Below are positions 1 through 9,056 of a stretch of DNA of 64,000 bases, piece after piece. Made by a program: the position numbers and the translations under genes. Below the pieces are notes generated by a model. It was not told the DNA's origin and searched no databases. It saw nothing but the letters and a program-made list of their open reading frames with translations. The stretch covers positions 1 to 64,000 of the forward strand of contig JAFGVE010000016.1 of NCBI GenBank assembly GCA_016938175.1, written 5' to 3'. Each line of letters begins with the position of its first letter. Position 1 is the first letter of the stretch. The DNA is from Campylobacterales bacterium (GTDB taxonomy: Bacteria; Campylobacterota; Campylobacteria; Campylobacterales; Sulfurimonadaceae).

Positions 1-1
1 A

Positions 2-1501
2 GCACATATTAAAGCTGGTCTTGGTGAAGTTTGGGAAGAGAATGAGTTCTGGTTTGACATGTGTGTTAACTACATTGACCCAACTGGAAAGCTTGGTATC
101 AAAAAGATGTGGGAGTCTAAAAAGAACCCTGGTAAACCAGTTACAATTGCTGAGTGGTATGACGCTGCATTTGGTGATAACTTACCAAATCTTAAAGCGA
201 CTGCTACTGCAGATGCGAGATATAAAAACTCTGAGTTCCCAGTATATGAGTACATGAGAGATCATGGTGCTTGGATGGAAGAGAACCATATCTACTCTCC
301 ACAAGAGCGTGAACTTAAAGATGACGGTGTGAACTATATTTCTCACGGTCATAAATATCCAAAAGCGCATGTTCATACAGATAAGAGAACAGGTGTTATG
401 ACAGCTGAATCTCACGGGAAGAAAACTGCTATTGGTATTGAGATTGATGGTAAGAAAATGGAAGGTTTTGCGACACTTGACAAGAAACTTGACTTCTTCT
501 GTGAGTGGCTTGCTGATGATTGGAAATGGCCAGAATACGCTATTCCATTCTATCCAAGAACACCAGAAGAGAAAAAGCGTATGCACCATATCGTTTCTCA
601 TGTTGACCACTCTTATATGGTTGAGAAAGATTCGTATGCACTTAACACGGTATTCCGTTTACCATACAATATTCACACTCGTTCTGCGAACTCAAAACAC
701 TTGATGGAGATTTCGCAAAACCATGACCCTATCTGGATTTCTACTGCAGATGCAGCACGCCAAGGATTTAAACGTGGTGATGCAATTCGTGTAAGAATTA
801 CAGATAGTGTAACTGGACTTGAGTCTGGTTACTTTGTTGCTATGGCAGTACCTACAGAGGGTGTTCTTCCAGGTACACTTGCATGTTCACACCATGGTGG
901 TCGCTGGAAACTTACTAACTCAGTGAGTATTCCTAATGGTGTAACTGATGGTAAAGTTGATTCACAGCCAGTTGCAAGAAATATGAATGATCCTAAATTT
1001 ATGGCTGCAACAGTAGATAAAGCTGGTGCTGAAGGTGGTCAAATTAAGATTGAAGATTATGATGGAACAAGTGGTATGAATAGCTTTGGTGTTCCATTAG
1101 CTGAGCTTCAAATGGATGGAAAAGAAGGTAAACTCAAATATGTTGAGGGCATTAAACCTTTCCATACTGAAAGATTTGCTGATTATAACCGTGATAGTGG
1201 AAATATTTGGTGGGATGGTTTAAGTGGCTCATGGCAAAATGCTGTAGCCGCAGCTCACCCAGATCCAATTTCTGGTATGCATTGTTGGCACCAAAAAGTT
1301 ATTTTAGAGCCTGCACAAGCTGGTGATAAAATAGGTGACATCTATGTTAACTATGAAAATAACTTTAAAATTTACCAAGGATGGAGAGATGAACTTACTC
1401 GTCCTCTTAATGAGAATGATAAATTACGTCGTCCTCAACACATTAAACGTCCTTGGGTACCTTTATCTGATAAAGCGTATAAAGTTGCTATTAAAGTGTG
1501 A
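2..1501 (+). CDS. Molybdopterin oxidoreductase, C-terminal part (5' end outside window)
   Basis: The frame is open from base 2, so the gene starts upstream; 499 codons are visible before TGA. The visible part fits the C-terminal half of a large Mo/W-bisPGD oxidoreductase of the DMSO-reductase superfamily. Around residues 205-310 (HTRSANSKHLMEIS, then WISTADAARQGFKRGDAIRV, then the CSHHGGRW region) it has the layout of the molybdopterin-dinucleotide-binding domain that closes these enzymes. The Fe-S and active-site part is not in the window, so the substrate (polysulfide, tetrathionate, sulfite, arsenate or other) cannot be decided. It is the last gene of its transcript: a perfect hairpin follows and the next gene is convergent. 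Confidence 0.8.
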   Translation, partial: AHIKAGLGEVWEENEFWFDMCVNYIDPTGKLGIKKMWESKKNPGKPVTIAEWYDAAFGDNLPNLKATATADARYKNSEFPVYEYMRDHGAWMEENHIYSPQERELKDDGVNYISHGHKYPKAHVHTDKRTGVMTAESHGKKTAIGIEIDGKKMEGFATLDKKLDFFCEWLADDWKWPEYAIPFYPRTPEEKKRMHHIVSHVDHSYMVEKDSYALNTVFRLPYNIHTRSANSKHLMEISQNHDPIWISTADAARQGFKRGDAIRVRITDSVTGLESGYFVAMAVPTEGVLPGTLACSHHGGRWKLTNSVSIPNGVTDGKVDSQPVARNMNDPKFMAATVDKAGAEGGQIKIEDYDGTSGMNSFGVPLAELQMDGKEGKLKYVEGIKPFHTERFADYNRDSGNIWWDGLSGSWQNAVAAAHPDPISGMHCWHQKVILEPAQAGDKIGDIYVNYENNFKIYQGWRDELTRPLNENDKLRRPQHIKRPWVPLSDKAYKVAIKV

Positions 1502-1515
1502 TTTTACCCTTGATT

Positions 1516-1541
1516 GATTCAAAGCTTTTTTGCTTTGAATC
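1516..1541. terminator. Hairpin between convergent genes, candidate bidirectional terminator
   Basis: Perfect 10-bp inverted repeat (GATTCAAAGC / GCTTTGAATC) with a loop of six T. It lies between the stop of the oxidoreductase gene and the stop of the convergent thioredoxin-fold gene. The downstream T-run is poor on both strands, so the terminator role is inferred from position. Confidence 0.5.
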
Positions 1542-1545
1542 GACT

Positions 1546-2043
1546 TTATAAACTTGCCCACCATACTCTCAAAAAAAGTCCAAAACTACTTGTATATCCT
1601 ACTTCACTAAAAACTAATTCTCTTTTTTTGTTATATATTAACGTTGTTGGGTAGGCATTAACGTTAAAGAGTTTTGCAAATGTCCCTTCTTTGTCATTTA
1701 CTACATCAAGATGGATGTTATTCTCATCTAAAAATCTTTTTATTTCATAATTACTACCTGAATTTACAGCAATGGTAATTGTATTGTAATGCTTCGCTAT
1801 TCGTTCAATATTATCTATTTCAATTTTACAAGTCGGACACCAAGTCGCCCAGATATGCACGATTAGAGGTGTGTTTTCCTGTGGTAAATAAGGTTGGTTG
1901 TTAATCAGTTTTGTCTCTATATTTGGCAAGTTGTTTTTGTTGATATCCTGGCTTTTGTATATACTTAAAGCATTAGAAAGGATTGTAATAAAAAGAAGAA
2001 AAAGCAGAACCTCTTTTGTGTAATGAAGTAGTTTACTACGCAA
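1546..2043 (-). CDS. TlpA/ScsD-like membrane-anchored thioredoxin-fold protein
   Basis: 165 residues. An N-terminal hydrophobic segment (about 10-27, LLFLLFITILSNALSI) acts as membrane anchor, followed by a periplasmic thioredoxin fold with the redox motif WCPTC near residue 70 and a cis-proline context (AYPTT) near 134. Family members reduce or oxidise periplasmic disulfides, for example during cytochrome or metalloenzyme maturation. The start is a TTG preceded by AAGGAC at suitable spacing. It is divergent from the NosL-like lipoprotein gene, so a joint role in periplasmic copper or thiol handling is possible but only inferred. Confidence 0.75.
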   Translation of the reverse strand: MRSKLLHYTKEVLLFLLFITILSNALSIYKSQDINKNNLPNIETKLINNQPYLPQENTPLIVHIWATWCPTCKIEIDNIERIAKHYNTITIAVNSGSNYEIKRFLDENNIHLDVVNDKEGTFAKLFNVNAYPTTLIYNKKRELVFSEVGYTSSFGLFLRVWWASL

Positions 2044-2129
2044 GTAATTGTCCTTATTCGTGATGATTTTTAACGTTATTGTAATATTAAACAGTTACAA
2101 TTAGTTAAATTATTTCAAGGAAGAATAAA

Positions 2130-2639
2130 ATGATAAAAGTACTTTTATTTATCTTTGTAGTGCTATTTATGAGTGCTTGTACAACTCAGAATGCTCCACA
2201 GACAAAAAAGGCACAGAAGACAATGCCAAAAATGTTTCAGACAGTATCTGAAAGTGAAGCTACACTTGTGCAAGAGGGTAAAAATAAACATTATTGTGTA
2301 CGTTGTGGAATGAACTTAGTGAAGTTTTATAAAACAAGTCATGCTGCTTCACAAAATGACAAACGTTACCAATACTGTTCTATACACTGTTTAGCTGAAC
2401 ATTTGGATGAAGGCAATGAGTTGAAAAACCCGACTGTTGTTGATGTGACTTCACTTAAGATGATTCCTCTTTTAAATGCACACTATGTTGTAGGTAGTAG
2501 TGTACGTGGCACAATGAGTAAAGTGAGTAAATATGCTTTTGAAAATATAGAAGATGCACAAGCTTTTCAAAAAAAATATGGTGGCAAAATATTAGACTTT
2601 CATGGTGCACTGCAAGTAGCTAGAGAAGATTTTAATTAA
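2130..2639 (+). CDS. NosL-like copper-binding lipoprotein
   Basis: 169 residues. The N-terminus is a lipoprotein signal with lipobox FMSAC (Cys17), so the mature protein should be a lipidated periplasmic protein. It carries the NosL-type metal-site pattern: CVRCGMN around residue 57, followed by YCSIHC around residue 88. NosL proteins bind Cu(I) and deliver it to nitrous oxide reductase; stand-alone homologues are common in Campylobacterota. No nos gene is visible here, so delivery to another cuproenzyme is equally possible. ATG is preceded by AAGGA. Confidence 0.75.
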   Translation: MIKVLLFIFVVLFMSACTTQNAPQTKKAQKTMPKMFQTVSESEATLVQEGKNKHYCVRCGMNLVKFYKTSHAASQNDKRYQYCSIHCLAEHLDEGNELKNPTVVDVTSLKMIPLLNAHYVVGSSVRGTMSKVSKYAFENIEDAQAFQKKYGGKILDFHGALQVAREDFN

Positions 2640-2657
2640 ATCTTAATATCTCTCATG

Positions 2658-2678
2658 TCAAGCGAAGCGTTCGCTTGA
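2658..2678 (+). terminator. Hairpin after the NosL-like gene
   Basis: Perfect 9-bp inverted repeat TCAAGCGAA / TTCGCTTGA with a 3-base loop, 19 bp after the stop. The following sequence is AT-rich but has no immediate T-run. Called a terminator by strength and position. Confidence 0.5.
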
Positions 2679-2709
2679 TAATTTAAAGCTATTTTTACCC
2701 CCTTTTAGA

Positions 2710-2715
2710 TATAAT
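2710..2715 (+). promoter_or_regulatory. -10 box (TATAAT) of purL
   Basis: Perfect TATAAT 40 bp upstream of the GTG start of purL and downstream of the preceding hairpin. As usual for this group no -35 box is evident; the upstream stretch is T-rich. Confidence 0.6.
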
Positions 2716-2755
2716 CCTCATTTAAAAACCAAAAATTACTTTTTAGGATTCCACT

Positions 2756-4972
2756 GTGAGCCAACAACTTCCAGATATAGATAAACAACTCGCTAACCAT
2801 AAACTTTCTCAAGAAGATTACAAGCATATTAAAGAGATACTCAAACGTGAGCCAAACTTAGTTGAACTTGGTATTTTTTCTGCAATGTGGAGTGAACACT
2901 GTTCATATAAATCTTCAAAAGTACACCTGAAAGGTTTTCCAACAAAAGCTCCATGGGTTATTCAAGGTCCAGGAGAGAATGCTGGTGTTATAGATATTGG
3001 TGATGGATACGCAGCAGTCTTTAAAATGGAGTCTCACAATCATCCGAGTTTTATAGAACCTTATCAGGGTGCAGCTACTGGTGTTGGTGGAATTATGCGT
3101 GACGTATTTACTATGGGTGCGCGTCCTGTTGCTTCACTGAATGCTCTTCGTTTTGGTAATGTTTTGGGTGATGATAAAACTTCTGCCCACCAGCGTTATT
3201 TGGTACGTGGTGTAACAGAGGGAATCGGTGGTTATGGTAACTGTATGGGTGTTCCAACTATCGGTGGTGAAGTAAGTTTTGATGAGTGTTACAATGGAAA
3301 TATTTTAGTAAATGCTTTTAACCTTGGTATTGCAAAATCAGATGAGATTTTTTATGGGCGTGCTGATGGTATAGGAAATCCTGTTATGTATGTTGGCGCA
3401 AAGACAGGTCGTGATGGTCTTGGTGGAGCTGTTATGAGTTCTGACTCTTTTACAGAAGAGTCAAAGTCACTTCGTCCAACTGTTCAAGTGGGTGATCCAT
3501 TTACAGAAAAATTACTCCTTGAAGCGTGTTTAGAACTTTTTAAAACTGACCACGTTGTAGGTATTCAAGATATGGGTGCTGCTGGTCTAACATCGTCTTC
3601 TTTTGAGATGGCAGGGCGTTCGGGCTCAGGAATGATTATGCATTTAGATAAAGTTCCTGCTCGTGAAGAGGGTATGGTTCCTTATGACTTTATGCTTTCA
3701 GAGTCTCAAGAGAGAATGCTTTTATGTGCTAAAAAAGGTTCAGAACAAGCGATTATTGACATCTTTGAAAAGTGGGATTTAGATGCTGCTGTTATTGGAG
3801 AGGTTACAGATACTGGAAATATGGAACTCTTCTGGCATGGCGAAAAAGTAGCTGAAGTTCCGGTTGATCCAGTTTCTGAAGAAGCTCCTGAGCTTAATCG
3901 TCCTATGAGTAAGCCTGCTTATTTGGAGACAATTAAAGATGTGACTATTGATGACTTTGATGCAGTTGCAAATCAAGAAGCATTTGAAAAATTAACAAAA
4001 TCTATGGAAGTTGTAGATAAATCATGGATATATACACAGTATGACTCTATGGTACAAACAAATACGATTAAAAAAGGCGGAATGCTTGACGCTTCTGTTA
4101 TTCGTGTAAAAGAGAATGGAAAAGCACTTGCAATGAGTGCTGATTGTAACGTGCGCTACTGTTATGTTGATCCTAAAATGGGTGGCGCTGCTGCTGTTGT
4201 AGAAGCTGGACGTAACGTTGCTATGAGTGGAGCACGTCCTTTAGCTATTACTGACTGTCTTAACTATGGAAATCCTGAAAATCCAGAGGTAATGTGGCAG
4301 TTTGGACAAGGATGTTTAGGAATTAAAGAGGCATGTGCAGAGTTAAATACGCCTGTAATTGGGGGAAATGTTTCTCTCTATAATGAAACAAACGGTGTTT
4401 CTGTTTTTCCAACGCCTTCTATAGCAACTGTCGGTGTAAATGATGATGAGAAAAATGTTCTTATGTCTTCGTTTCAAAGTGAAGGAAATGCACTCTATTT
4501 AGTTGGTGAGTCTATGTCAGAGTTTGGTGGTTCTCTATATATGAAAGAGATTTGTGGTAGTGTTGCAGGAACTATGCCAGAAATTGATTATAAAAAAGAG
4601 CTTGCGCTTTGGGACTTAGTTATAGAAGCTAATAAAAAGAATCTTTTAGAGTGTGCTAAAGATGCAAGTAGTGGTGGTGTTGCTATTGCATTGGCAAAAA
4701 TGGCAGCAACAAGTGGTATTGGCTGTGATGTTGAAATGAGTGTGAGTGATGCAAGAGATATTTTTGCAGAGTCAATGTCTCGTGCAATTATTGAAGTGAA
4801 ACCTGAAAATTGTGAAGCATTTGAAGCTATGTTAGATGAGAGCATGGCAGTTGAGAAAATAGGGACTGTAGGTGGTGAGACTATCCGTGTAAATGATGTG
4901 AGCATGTCATTAGTACAGTTACAAGATAACTACTATAACACTTTCAAAAAAGTAATTGAGAGAGATCTTTAA
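2756..4972 (+). CDS. purL: Phosphoribosylformylglycinamidine synthase, large (synthetase) subunit
   Basis: 738 residues, the usual length of the small-type PurL that works with separate PurS and PurQ. It converts FGAR, glutamine-derived ammonia and ATP into FGAM, step four of de novo purine synthesis. Visible landmarks are [14 protein letters not shown] near residue 43, KMESHNHPS near 91, the glycine-rich GGVGGIMRD / GARPVA segment, and the duplicated AIRS-like second half with GCLGIKEAC and [10 protein letters not shown]. The start is GTG and no earlier start fits. It is monocistronic, with a hairpin overlapping its stop codon; purH lies 1 kb away and purN at 37 kb, so purine genes are scattered. 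Confidence 0.97.
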   Translation: MSQQLPDIDKQLANHKLSQEDYKHIKEILKREPNLVELGIFSAMWSEHCSYKSSKVHLKGFPTKAPWVIQGPGENAGVIDIGDGYAAVFKMESHNHPSFIEPYQGAATGVGGIMRDVFTMGARPVASLNALRFGNVLGDDKTSAHQRYLVRGVTEGIGGYGNCMGVPTIGGEVSFDECYNGNILVNAFNLGIAKSDEIFYGRADGIGNPVMYVGAKTGRDGLGGAVMSSDSFTEESKSLRPTVQVGDPFTEKLLLEACLELFKTDHVVGIQDMGAAGLTSSSFEMAGRSGSGMIMHLDKVPAREEGMVPYDFMLSESQERMLLCAKKGSEQAIIDIFEKWDLDAAVIGEVTDTGNMELFWHGEKVAEVPVDPVSEEAPELNRPMSKPAYLETIKDVTIDDFDAVANQEAFEKLTKSMEVVDKSWIYTQYDSMVQTNTIKKGGMLDASVIRVKENGKALAMSADCNVRYCYVDPKMGGAAAVVEAGRNVAMSGARPLAITDCLNYGNPENPEVMWQFGQGCLGIKEACAELNTPVIGGNVSLYNETNGVSVFPTPSIATVGVNDDEKNVLMSSFQSEGNALYLVGESMSEFGGSLYMKEICGSVAGTMPEIDYKKELALWDLVIEANKKNLLECAKDASSGGVAIALAKMAATSGIGCDVEMSVSDARDIFAESMSRAIIEVKPENCEAFEAMLDESMAVEKIGTVGGETIRVNDVSMSLVQLQDNYYNTFKKVIERDL

Positions 4973-4979
4973 TCTCTCT
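4959..4979. terminator. Hairpin overlapping the purL stop, candidate bidirectional terminator
   Basis: 8-bp inverted repeat AGAGAGAT / ATCTCTCT with loop CTTTA spans the purL stop codon. Read on the minus strand it is followed a few bases later by a T6 run inside purL, so it may terminate pfkA at least as well as purL. Confidence 0.5.
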
Positions 4980-5933
4980 TTAGCGTAAATATGAAAGAAG
5001 CTCATTGTCGAGCTCTTTTATTTTTGATGTAACCTCTTCGATACTTTTAAAATTAAATCCAGATTTTTCATAACAAATTACTGACTCTTCTTTACCATCT
5101 AGTAGTGCATCTACGGCTTTTGTCACAAATTGATATGCAAGAAGTCTATCTTTAACTGTTGGATTGCCACCACGTTGTATATGTCCTAAGACACTTACAC
5201 GGGACTCTATTCCTATACGTTCTTCAAACCACTTTGCTATTTCGTTTGAATCCTCTTTAATTCCTTCAGAGACTATAGCAAGAAAGTATCGTCTGCCATT
5301 TTTCATCTGTTTTTTAAATTCATCTTCATAATCTTTGAGTGAGTAAGGATGTTCTGGAATCAGACAAAGCTCTGAGCCAGAGGTAAGGTGTGTAACAAGT
5401 GCTAAATAACCACAGTCTCTACCCATCGTTTCAATAACAAAAGCACGACTAAAAGATGAGGCAGTATCTCGAATAGCATCAACTGAAGTTTTAATGATGT
5501 TGAGTGCAGTGTCAACTCCTAAACAGTAGTCTGTACCATTTATATCATTATCGATTGTTGAGGGAATACCGCAAAATTTTATTTTGTGCTCTTCGTAAAA
5601 TTTATGTAGACCACGAAAAGAGCCATCACCTCCAAGAACTACAAGCATTTCAATTTCATGTTTATCAAGATTTGCTTTAGCTTGTGCTCTATATGATGCT
5701 TCCTTAAAGCGAATACTACGTGCACTTCCTATTTTTGTGCCACCTCGGGTCATAATACCAGCGACGTCGCTGTAGTTTGCAGGTGTTATCTTATCATCTA
5801 TAAGACCTTCATAGCCGTCATAGACAAAATAGGGTTGCATTCCTTTGTCAAGTGTATAATCGACAAACTGTTTAATTGCTGGGTTCATACCGGAGACATC
5901 GCCACCAGAGCATAATATAGCTATGTTTTTCAT
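4980..5933 (-). CDS. pfkA: ATP-dependent 6-phosphofructokinase
   Basis: 317 residues from the chosen start, near the usual 320 of bacterial PfkA. It phosphorylates fructose 6-phosphate in glycolysis. Seen: the N-terminal ATP-binding GGDVSGMNPAI, VVLGGDGSF, the substrate-binding TIDNDINGTDYCLGVDTAL with the catalytic Asp, and the ETMGRDCGYLA segment. The frame is open a further 12 codons upstream to 5969, but ATG at 5933 begins directly at the family's MKNIAILCSGGD start and has a GGAT purine stretch ahead of it, so it is preferred. PFK beside gluconeogenic pckA (29 kb) suggests both directions of the pathway exist. Confidence 0.93.
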   Translation of the reverse strand: MKNIAILCSGGDVSGMNPAIKQFVDYTLDKGMQPYFVYDGYEGLIDDKITPANYSDVAGIMTRGGTKIGSARSIRFKEASYRAQAKANLDKHEIEMLVVLGGDGSFRGLHKFYEEHKIKFCGIPSTIDNDINGTDYCLGVDTALNIIKTSVDAIRDTASSFSRAFVIETMGRDCGYLALVTHLTSGSELCLIPEHPYSLKDYEDEFKKQMKNGRRYFLAIVSEGIKEDSNEIAKWFEERIGIESRVSVLGHIQRGGNPTVKDRLLAYQFVTKAVDALLDGKEESVICYEKSGFNFKSIEEVTSKIKELDNELLSYLR

Positions 5934-6031
5934 ATTGTATCCATCTCTAAAATTGTTTGATTTTACCATTATCTAAACTCAAATGAGCTAAAATTTTGAA
6001 ATTATTTTAAGCAACTGTAAAAGGATATTTT

Positions 6032-7570
6032 GTGGCGAAAAGAGCATTGGTAAGTGTTAGTGATAAGAGTGGGGTTGTAGAGTTTTGTCAAGCTTTAGAA
6101 AGAAACGGATACGAAATCATCTCAACAGGTGGTACATATAAAAAGTTACTTGAGGCTGGTGTAAAAGCTATAGAGATAGATGAAGTAACAAAATTTCCCG
6201 AGTGTTTTGAAGGTCGTGTAAAGACACTTAACCCTTATGTGCATGGTGGAATATTGCATCGTCGTGACAAACAGTCACACTTAGACCAAGCAAAAGAGCT
6301 TGGTGTTGAGTCAATTGACCTAGTGTGTGTAAATCTTTACCCATTTAAAGAGACTATAGAGCGTACTGATGATTTTGATGATATTATAGAAAACATTGAC
6401 ATCGGTGGACCGGCTATGGTTCGCTCTGCTGCAAAAAACTTTGATTCAGTAATTATTGTTACTAATGTAGCTGACTACGCTGAAGTTATAGATGCAATTG
6501 AAAATGAGAAAAACACAAAAGAGTTTCGCCGTGGATATATGATAAAAGCATATGAGCATACAGCGGCATATGACTCAATGATTGCTAACTATATGAATGA
6601 GCGTTTTAATGATGGTTTTGGCGAGAAACAGTTTGTTGTAGGAAACAAAGTTATGGATACTCGTTATGGAGAGAATCCACATCAAAAAGGTGCACTTTAT
6701 GAGTTTGACAAACACTTTAGCAATAACTTTAAAACCCTCAAAGGTGAGGCAAGCTTTAACAACTTAAATGACCTCAGTGGTGCAGTGAAAATCGCTTCTG
6801 CATTTGGAGATGACAACGCTGTGTGTATTACAAAACATGGAAATCCTTGTGGATTTGCAATTCGCGACAACTTAGTAGATGCTTACACAGAAGCACTTAA
6901 ATGTGACCCTGTTTCAGCTTTTGGCGGTGTTGTAGCAGTTAATGGTGTTGTAACAAAAGAGCTAGCAGAGAAGATGAATGAAATTTTCTTAGAAGTTATT
7001 ATTGCAGGGCGTATTACAGAAGAGGCACAAGAAGTATTTGCAAGTAAGAAACGTATTAAACTTTTTGAAATGGGTGCTGATAAACTTGTTTTAGCAAATG
7101 ATAAAAAAGATTTTAAACATGTGGATGGTGGTTTTGTTTTCCAAGACGCTGACAAAGTGGGAAGCGATGAAGTGAAAAATGCAAAACTTATGTCTAAAAA
7201 TGCTGCTACTGCCGAAGAGATGAAAGATTTAGAGATAGCTTACAAAGTTGCTTCACTTACAAAGTCTAACTGTGTTGTGTATGTAAAAGATGCGGCAATG
7301 GTAGCGGTTGGTATGGGTATGACAAGTCGTGTTGATGCTGCACAGTGTGCTCTGAAAAAAGCTAAAGAGATGGGATTAAATGTTGAGGGTGCCGCTTTGG
7401 CTTCTGAAGCATTTTTCCCATTCCGTGATTCAATTGATGCAGCTGCAGCTGCTGGTGTTAAAAATGTAATTGAGCCAGGTGGTTCAATTCGTGATGAAGA
7501 GATTATAGAGGCTGCAAATGAATTTGGTATGAGTCTTTATTTCTCAGAAGTACGTCATTTCCTTCACTAA
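6032..7570 (+). CDS. purH: Bifunctional AICAR formyltransferase / IMP cyclohydrolase
   Basis: 512 residues, full length for PurH. The N-terminal third is the MGS-like IMP cyclohydrolase domain ([44 protein letters not shown]). The remainder is AICAR transformylase, with [10 protein letters not shown], the catalytic KHGNPCGFA near residue 270 and [11 protein letters not shown]. It carries out the last two steps of IMP synthesis. The start is GTG preceded by AAAGGAT. No neighbour shares its transcript. Confidence 0.97.
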   Translation: MAKRALVSVSDKSGVVEFCQALERNGYEIISTGGTYKKLLEAGVKAIEIDEVTKFPECFEGRVKTLNPYVHGGILHRRDKQSHLDQAKELGVESIDLVCVNLYPFKETIERTDDFDDIIENIDIGGPAMVRSAAKNFDSVIIVTNVADYAEVIDAIENEKNTKEFRRGYMIKAYEHTAAYDSMIANYMNERFNDGFGEKQFVVGNKVMDTRYGENPHQKGALYEFDKHFSNNFKTLKGEASFNNLNDLSGAVKIASAFGDDNAVCITKHGNPCGFAIRDNLVDAYTEALKCDPVSAFGGVVAVNGVVTKELAEKMNEIFLEVIIAGRITEEAQEVFASKKRIKLFEMGADKLVLANDKKDFKHVDGGFVFQDADKVGSDEVKNAKLMSKNAATAEEMKDLEIAYKVASLTKSNCVVYVKDAAMVAVGMGMTSRVDAAQCALKKAKEMGLNVEGAALASEAFFPFRDSIDAAAAAGVKNVIEPGGSIRDEEIIEAANEFGMSLYFSEVRHFLH

Positions 7571-7670
7571 AGAGAAAAGTAGCAACGCAACTTCTGCGTT
7601 GTTAACTTCGTCGTGTACATGAGTACACTTCCTCAGAGTAGGCCTTGAATTTACATTACTCTTTTCCTCT
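7571..7670 (+). other. Structured intergenic segment after purH (nested inverted repeats)
   Basis: Directly after the purH stop are a 7-bp hairpin CAACGCA / TGCGTTG (7583-7601) and a 6-bp hairpin GTGTAC / GTACAC with loop ATGA (7613-7628). The flanks AGAGAAAAGTA and TACTCTTTTCCTCT can pair imperfectly around both. The whole could fold as a multi-stem unit: a terminator complex, a small RNA or a dispersed palindromic element. Confidence 0.4.
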
Positions 7671-7707
7671 TCAGGCATATATCTTAGTTTTACTTTTATT
7701 CAATAAA

Positions 7708-7728
7708 CTTGATTGACATTGACTCAAC
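7708..7728 (+). promoter_or_regulatory. HAIR-like HspR operator upstream of cbpA-hspR
   Basis: CTTGATT, seven bases, ACTCAAC: 12 of 14 arm positions agree with the HAIR consensus CTTGAGT-N7-ACTCAAG bound by HspR. It ends 8 bp before the -10 box, so bound repressor would block RNA polymerase. The operon encodes HspR itself, predicting autorepression released by heat. Confidence 0.65.
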
Positions 7729-7736
7729 TCTTGTGA

Positions 7737-7742
7737 TATAAT
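7737..7742 (+). promoter_or_regulatory. -10 box (TATAAT) of the cbpA-hspR operon
   Basis: Perfect TATAAT 40 bp before the cbpA start, immediately downstream of the HAIR-like element. Confidence 0.65.
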
Positions 7743-7782
7743 CCAACTTAAACAATTTTAATCATTATATTAGGAAACAACT

Positions 7783-8667
7783 ATGGCAAAATCTTTATAT
7801 CAAACTTTAGAAATTAGTGAAAGTGCAAGTGAAGCAGAAATTAAAAAAGCGTACAGAAAGCTTGCACGCCAGTATCATCCAGATGTCAATAAAGATCCTG
7901 GAGCAGAGGAAAAATTTAAAGAGATTAACGCTGCGTATGAGATTTTAAGCGATAAAACCAAGAAACAGCAGTATGACATGCATGGGGATGCAATGTTTGG
8001 TGGTCAAAACTTTCATGATTTTTCACGTTCACACGGTGGTGCGGGTGGAAGTAGCATGGAGGATATTTTACGTGAAATGTTCTCTGGCGGTGGCGGCTTT
8101 GGCGGTGGATTTGGTGGAGGCAACCCATTTGGAGGAGGCTTTGGTGGCGGATTTCACCAAGAACCAAATCTTGACCTTGAAACAAATGTCACTATTCCGT
8201 TCGCAGTTTCAATTTTAGGCGGCTCTCATTCTGTATCTGTACAGGGAGATAGATTTGACATTAAAATTCCAGCAGGTGTAAAAAGCGGAGAAAAAATGCG
8301 TGTAAAAGGGAAAGGACATGCTCAAGGTGGACGTGTCGGAGACCTCTTTTTAAAGATAAATGTAGCGTCAAATCCTGAGTATGTTCGTGAAGACGATGAC
8401 CTTGTAAAAAGTTTTGATGTTCCTCTTTATGCAGCTCTTTTTGGAGATAAAATTAGTGTACAAACTTTAGAAAAAGAGATAAAACTCAAAGTACCACAAA
8501 ATACAAAAAATGGACAACGTTTCCGTGTTAAGGAGATGGGTGCAATGAACAGAAAAACGAAAGTTCGCGGTGATCTCTATCTCAAGGCAAATATTGTCCT
8601 TCCAAAAGTTGAAGAACTTGATAAAGAGTTAGTAGAGTTAATGCAAGCAAAATTACCAAAGGAGTAG
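7783..8667 (+). CDS. cbpA: DnaJ-family co-chaperone, CbpA type
   Basis: 294 residues. The N-terminal J domain (1-70) has the HPD motif in YHPDVNKD that stimulates DnaK ATPase. A glycine/phenylalanine-rich linker (about 88-125) follows, then two DnaJ C-terminal substrate-binding domains. The four CxxCxGxG zinc-finger repeats of true DnaJ are absent, which makes it CbpA-like. It lies 3 bp upstream of hspR behind a HAIR-like operator, the arrangement known from Helicobacter, so heat-shock control by HspR is expected. Confidence 0.9.
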   Translation: MAKSLYQTLEISESASEAEIKKAYRKLARQYHPDVNKDPGAEEKFKEINAAYEILSDKTKKQQYDMHGDAMFGGQNFHDFSRSHGGAGGSSMEDILREMFSGGGGFGGGFGGGNPFGGGFGGGFHQEPNLDLETNVTIPFAVSILGGSHSVSVQGDRFDIKIPAGVKSGEKMRVKGKGHAQGGRVGDLFLKINVASNPEYVREDDDLVKSFDVPLYAALFGDKISVQTLEKEIKLKVPQNTKNGQRFRVKEMGAMNRKTKVRGDLYLKANIVLPKVEELDKELVELMQAKLPKE

Positions 8668-8670
8668 AAA

Positions 8671-9045
8671 ATGCATAATTATGATGAACCCGTCTATCTG
8701 ATAAGTATTGTTGCTAAAATTTTAGATATACATCCACAAACTTTGCGTCAATATGAACGTGAAAATCTTATTTGTCCTTCACGTTCAAATGGTCGTATAA
8801 GACTCTATTCTCAACGAGACATAGATAAAATTAAGCTCATATTGCGTTTAACACGTGAGCTGGGTGTAAATCTTGCGGGTGTAGATATAATCTTACGTTT
8901 AAAAGATAATGTGGATGCGATGGAAAAAGAGATGACTGATCTTAGAAATCAGGTGAACAGAGCTAAAAATGCCCACTCTGTACCACCAGAGAAGTCACTT
9001 GTGACAACTCGCAGTACTTATGAGATGATAATTTTTGAGGAGTAG
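8671..9045 (+). CDS. hspR: MerR-family heat-shock repressor HspR
   Basis: 124 residues. The N-terminal MerR-type winged helix (YLISIVAKILDIHPQTLRQYERENLI, then RIRLYSQRDIDKIK) is followed by a coiled coil (about 85-110) for dimerisation. HspR represses chaperone operons by binding HAIR elements with DnaK as co-repressor in studied species. Three bases separate it from cbpA and a HAIR-like site precedes the operon, so autoregulation is the natural reading. A hairpin overlaps its stop. Confidence 0.88.
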   Translation: MHNYDEPVYLISIVAKILDIHPQTLRQYERENLICPSRSNGRIRLYSQRDIDKIKLILRLTRELGVNLAGVDIILRLKDNVDAMEKEMTDLRNQVNRAKNAHSVPPEKSLVTTRSTYEMIIFEE

Positions 9046-9056
9046 ATATACTACTC
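9040..9056. terminator. Hairpin shared by the hspR and murA stops
   Basis: GAGTAG / CTACTC with loop ATATA covers the convergent stop codons of hspR (plus) and murA (minus), followed by TTT on the plus strand. Probable bidirectional terminator; the stem is only 6 bp. Confidence 0.5.

Noticed and set aside
182..610. 142-codon open frame on the minus strand opposite the oxidoreductase gene
   Set aside because: It is a shadow of the real plus-strand gene: no ribosome site, composition rich in Phe/Ile/Ser/Cys as expected for the antisense of an AT-rich gene, and no domain.
5934..5969. Longer N-terminus of PfkA starting at 5969
   Set aside because: The additional 12 residues have no ribosome site and precede the family's conserved MKNIAILCSGGD start; the ATG at 5933 is better placed.
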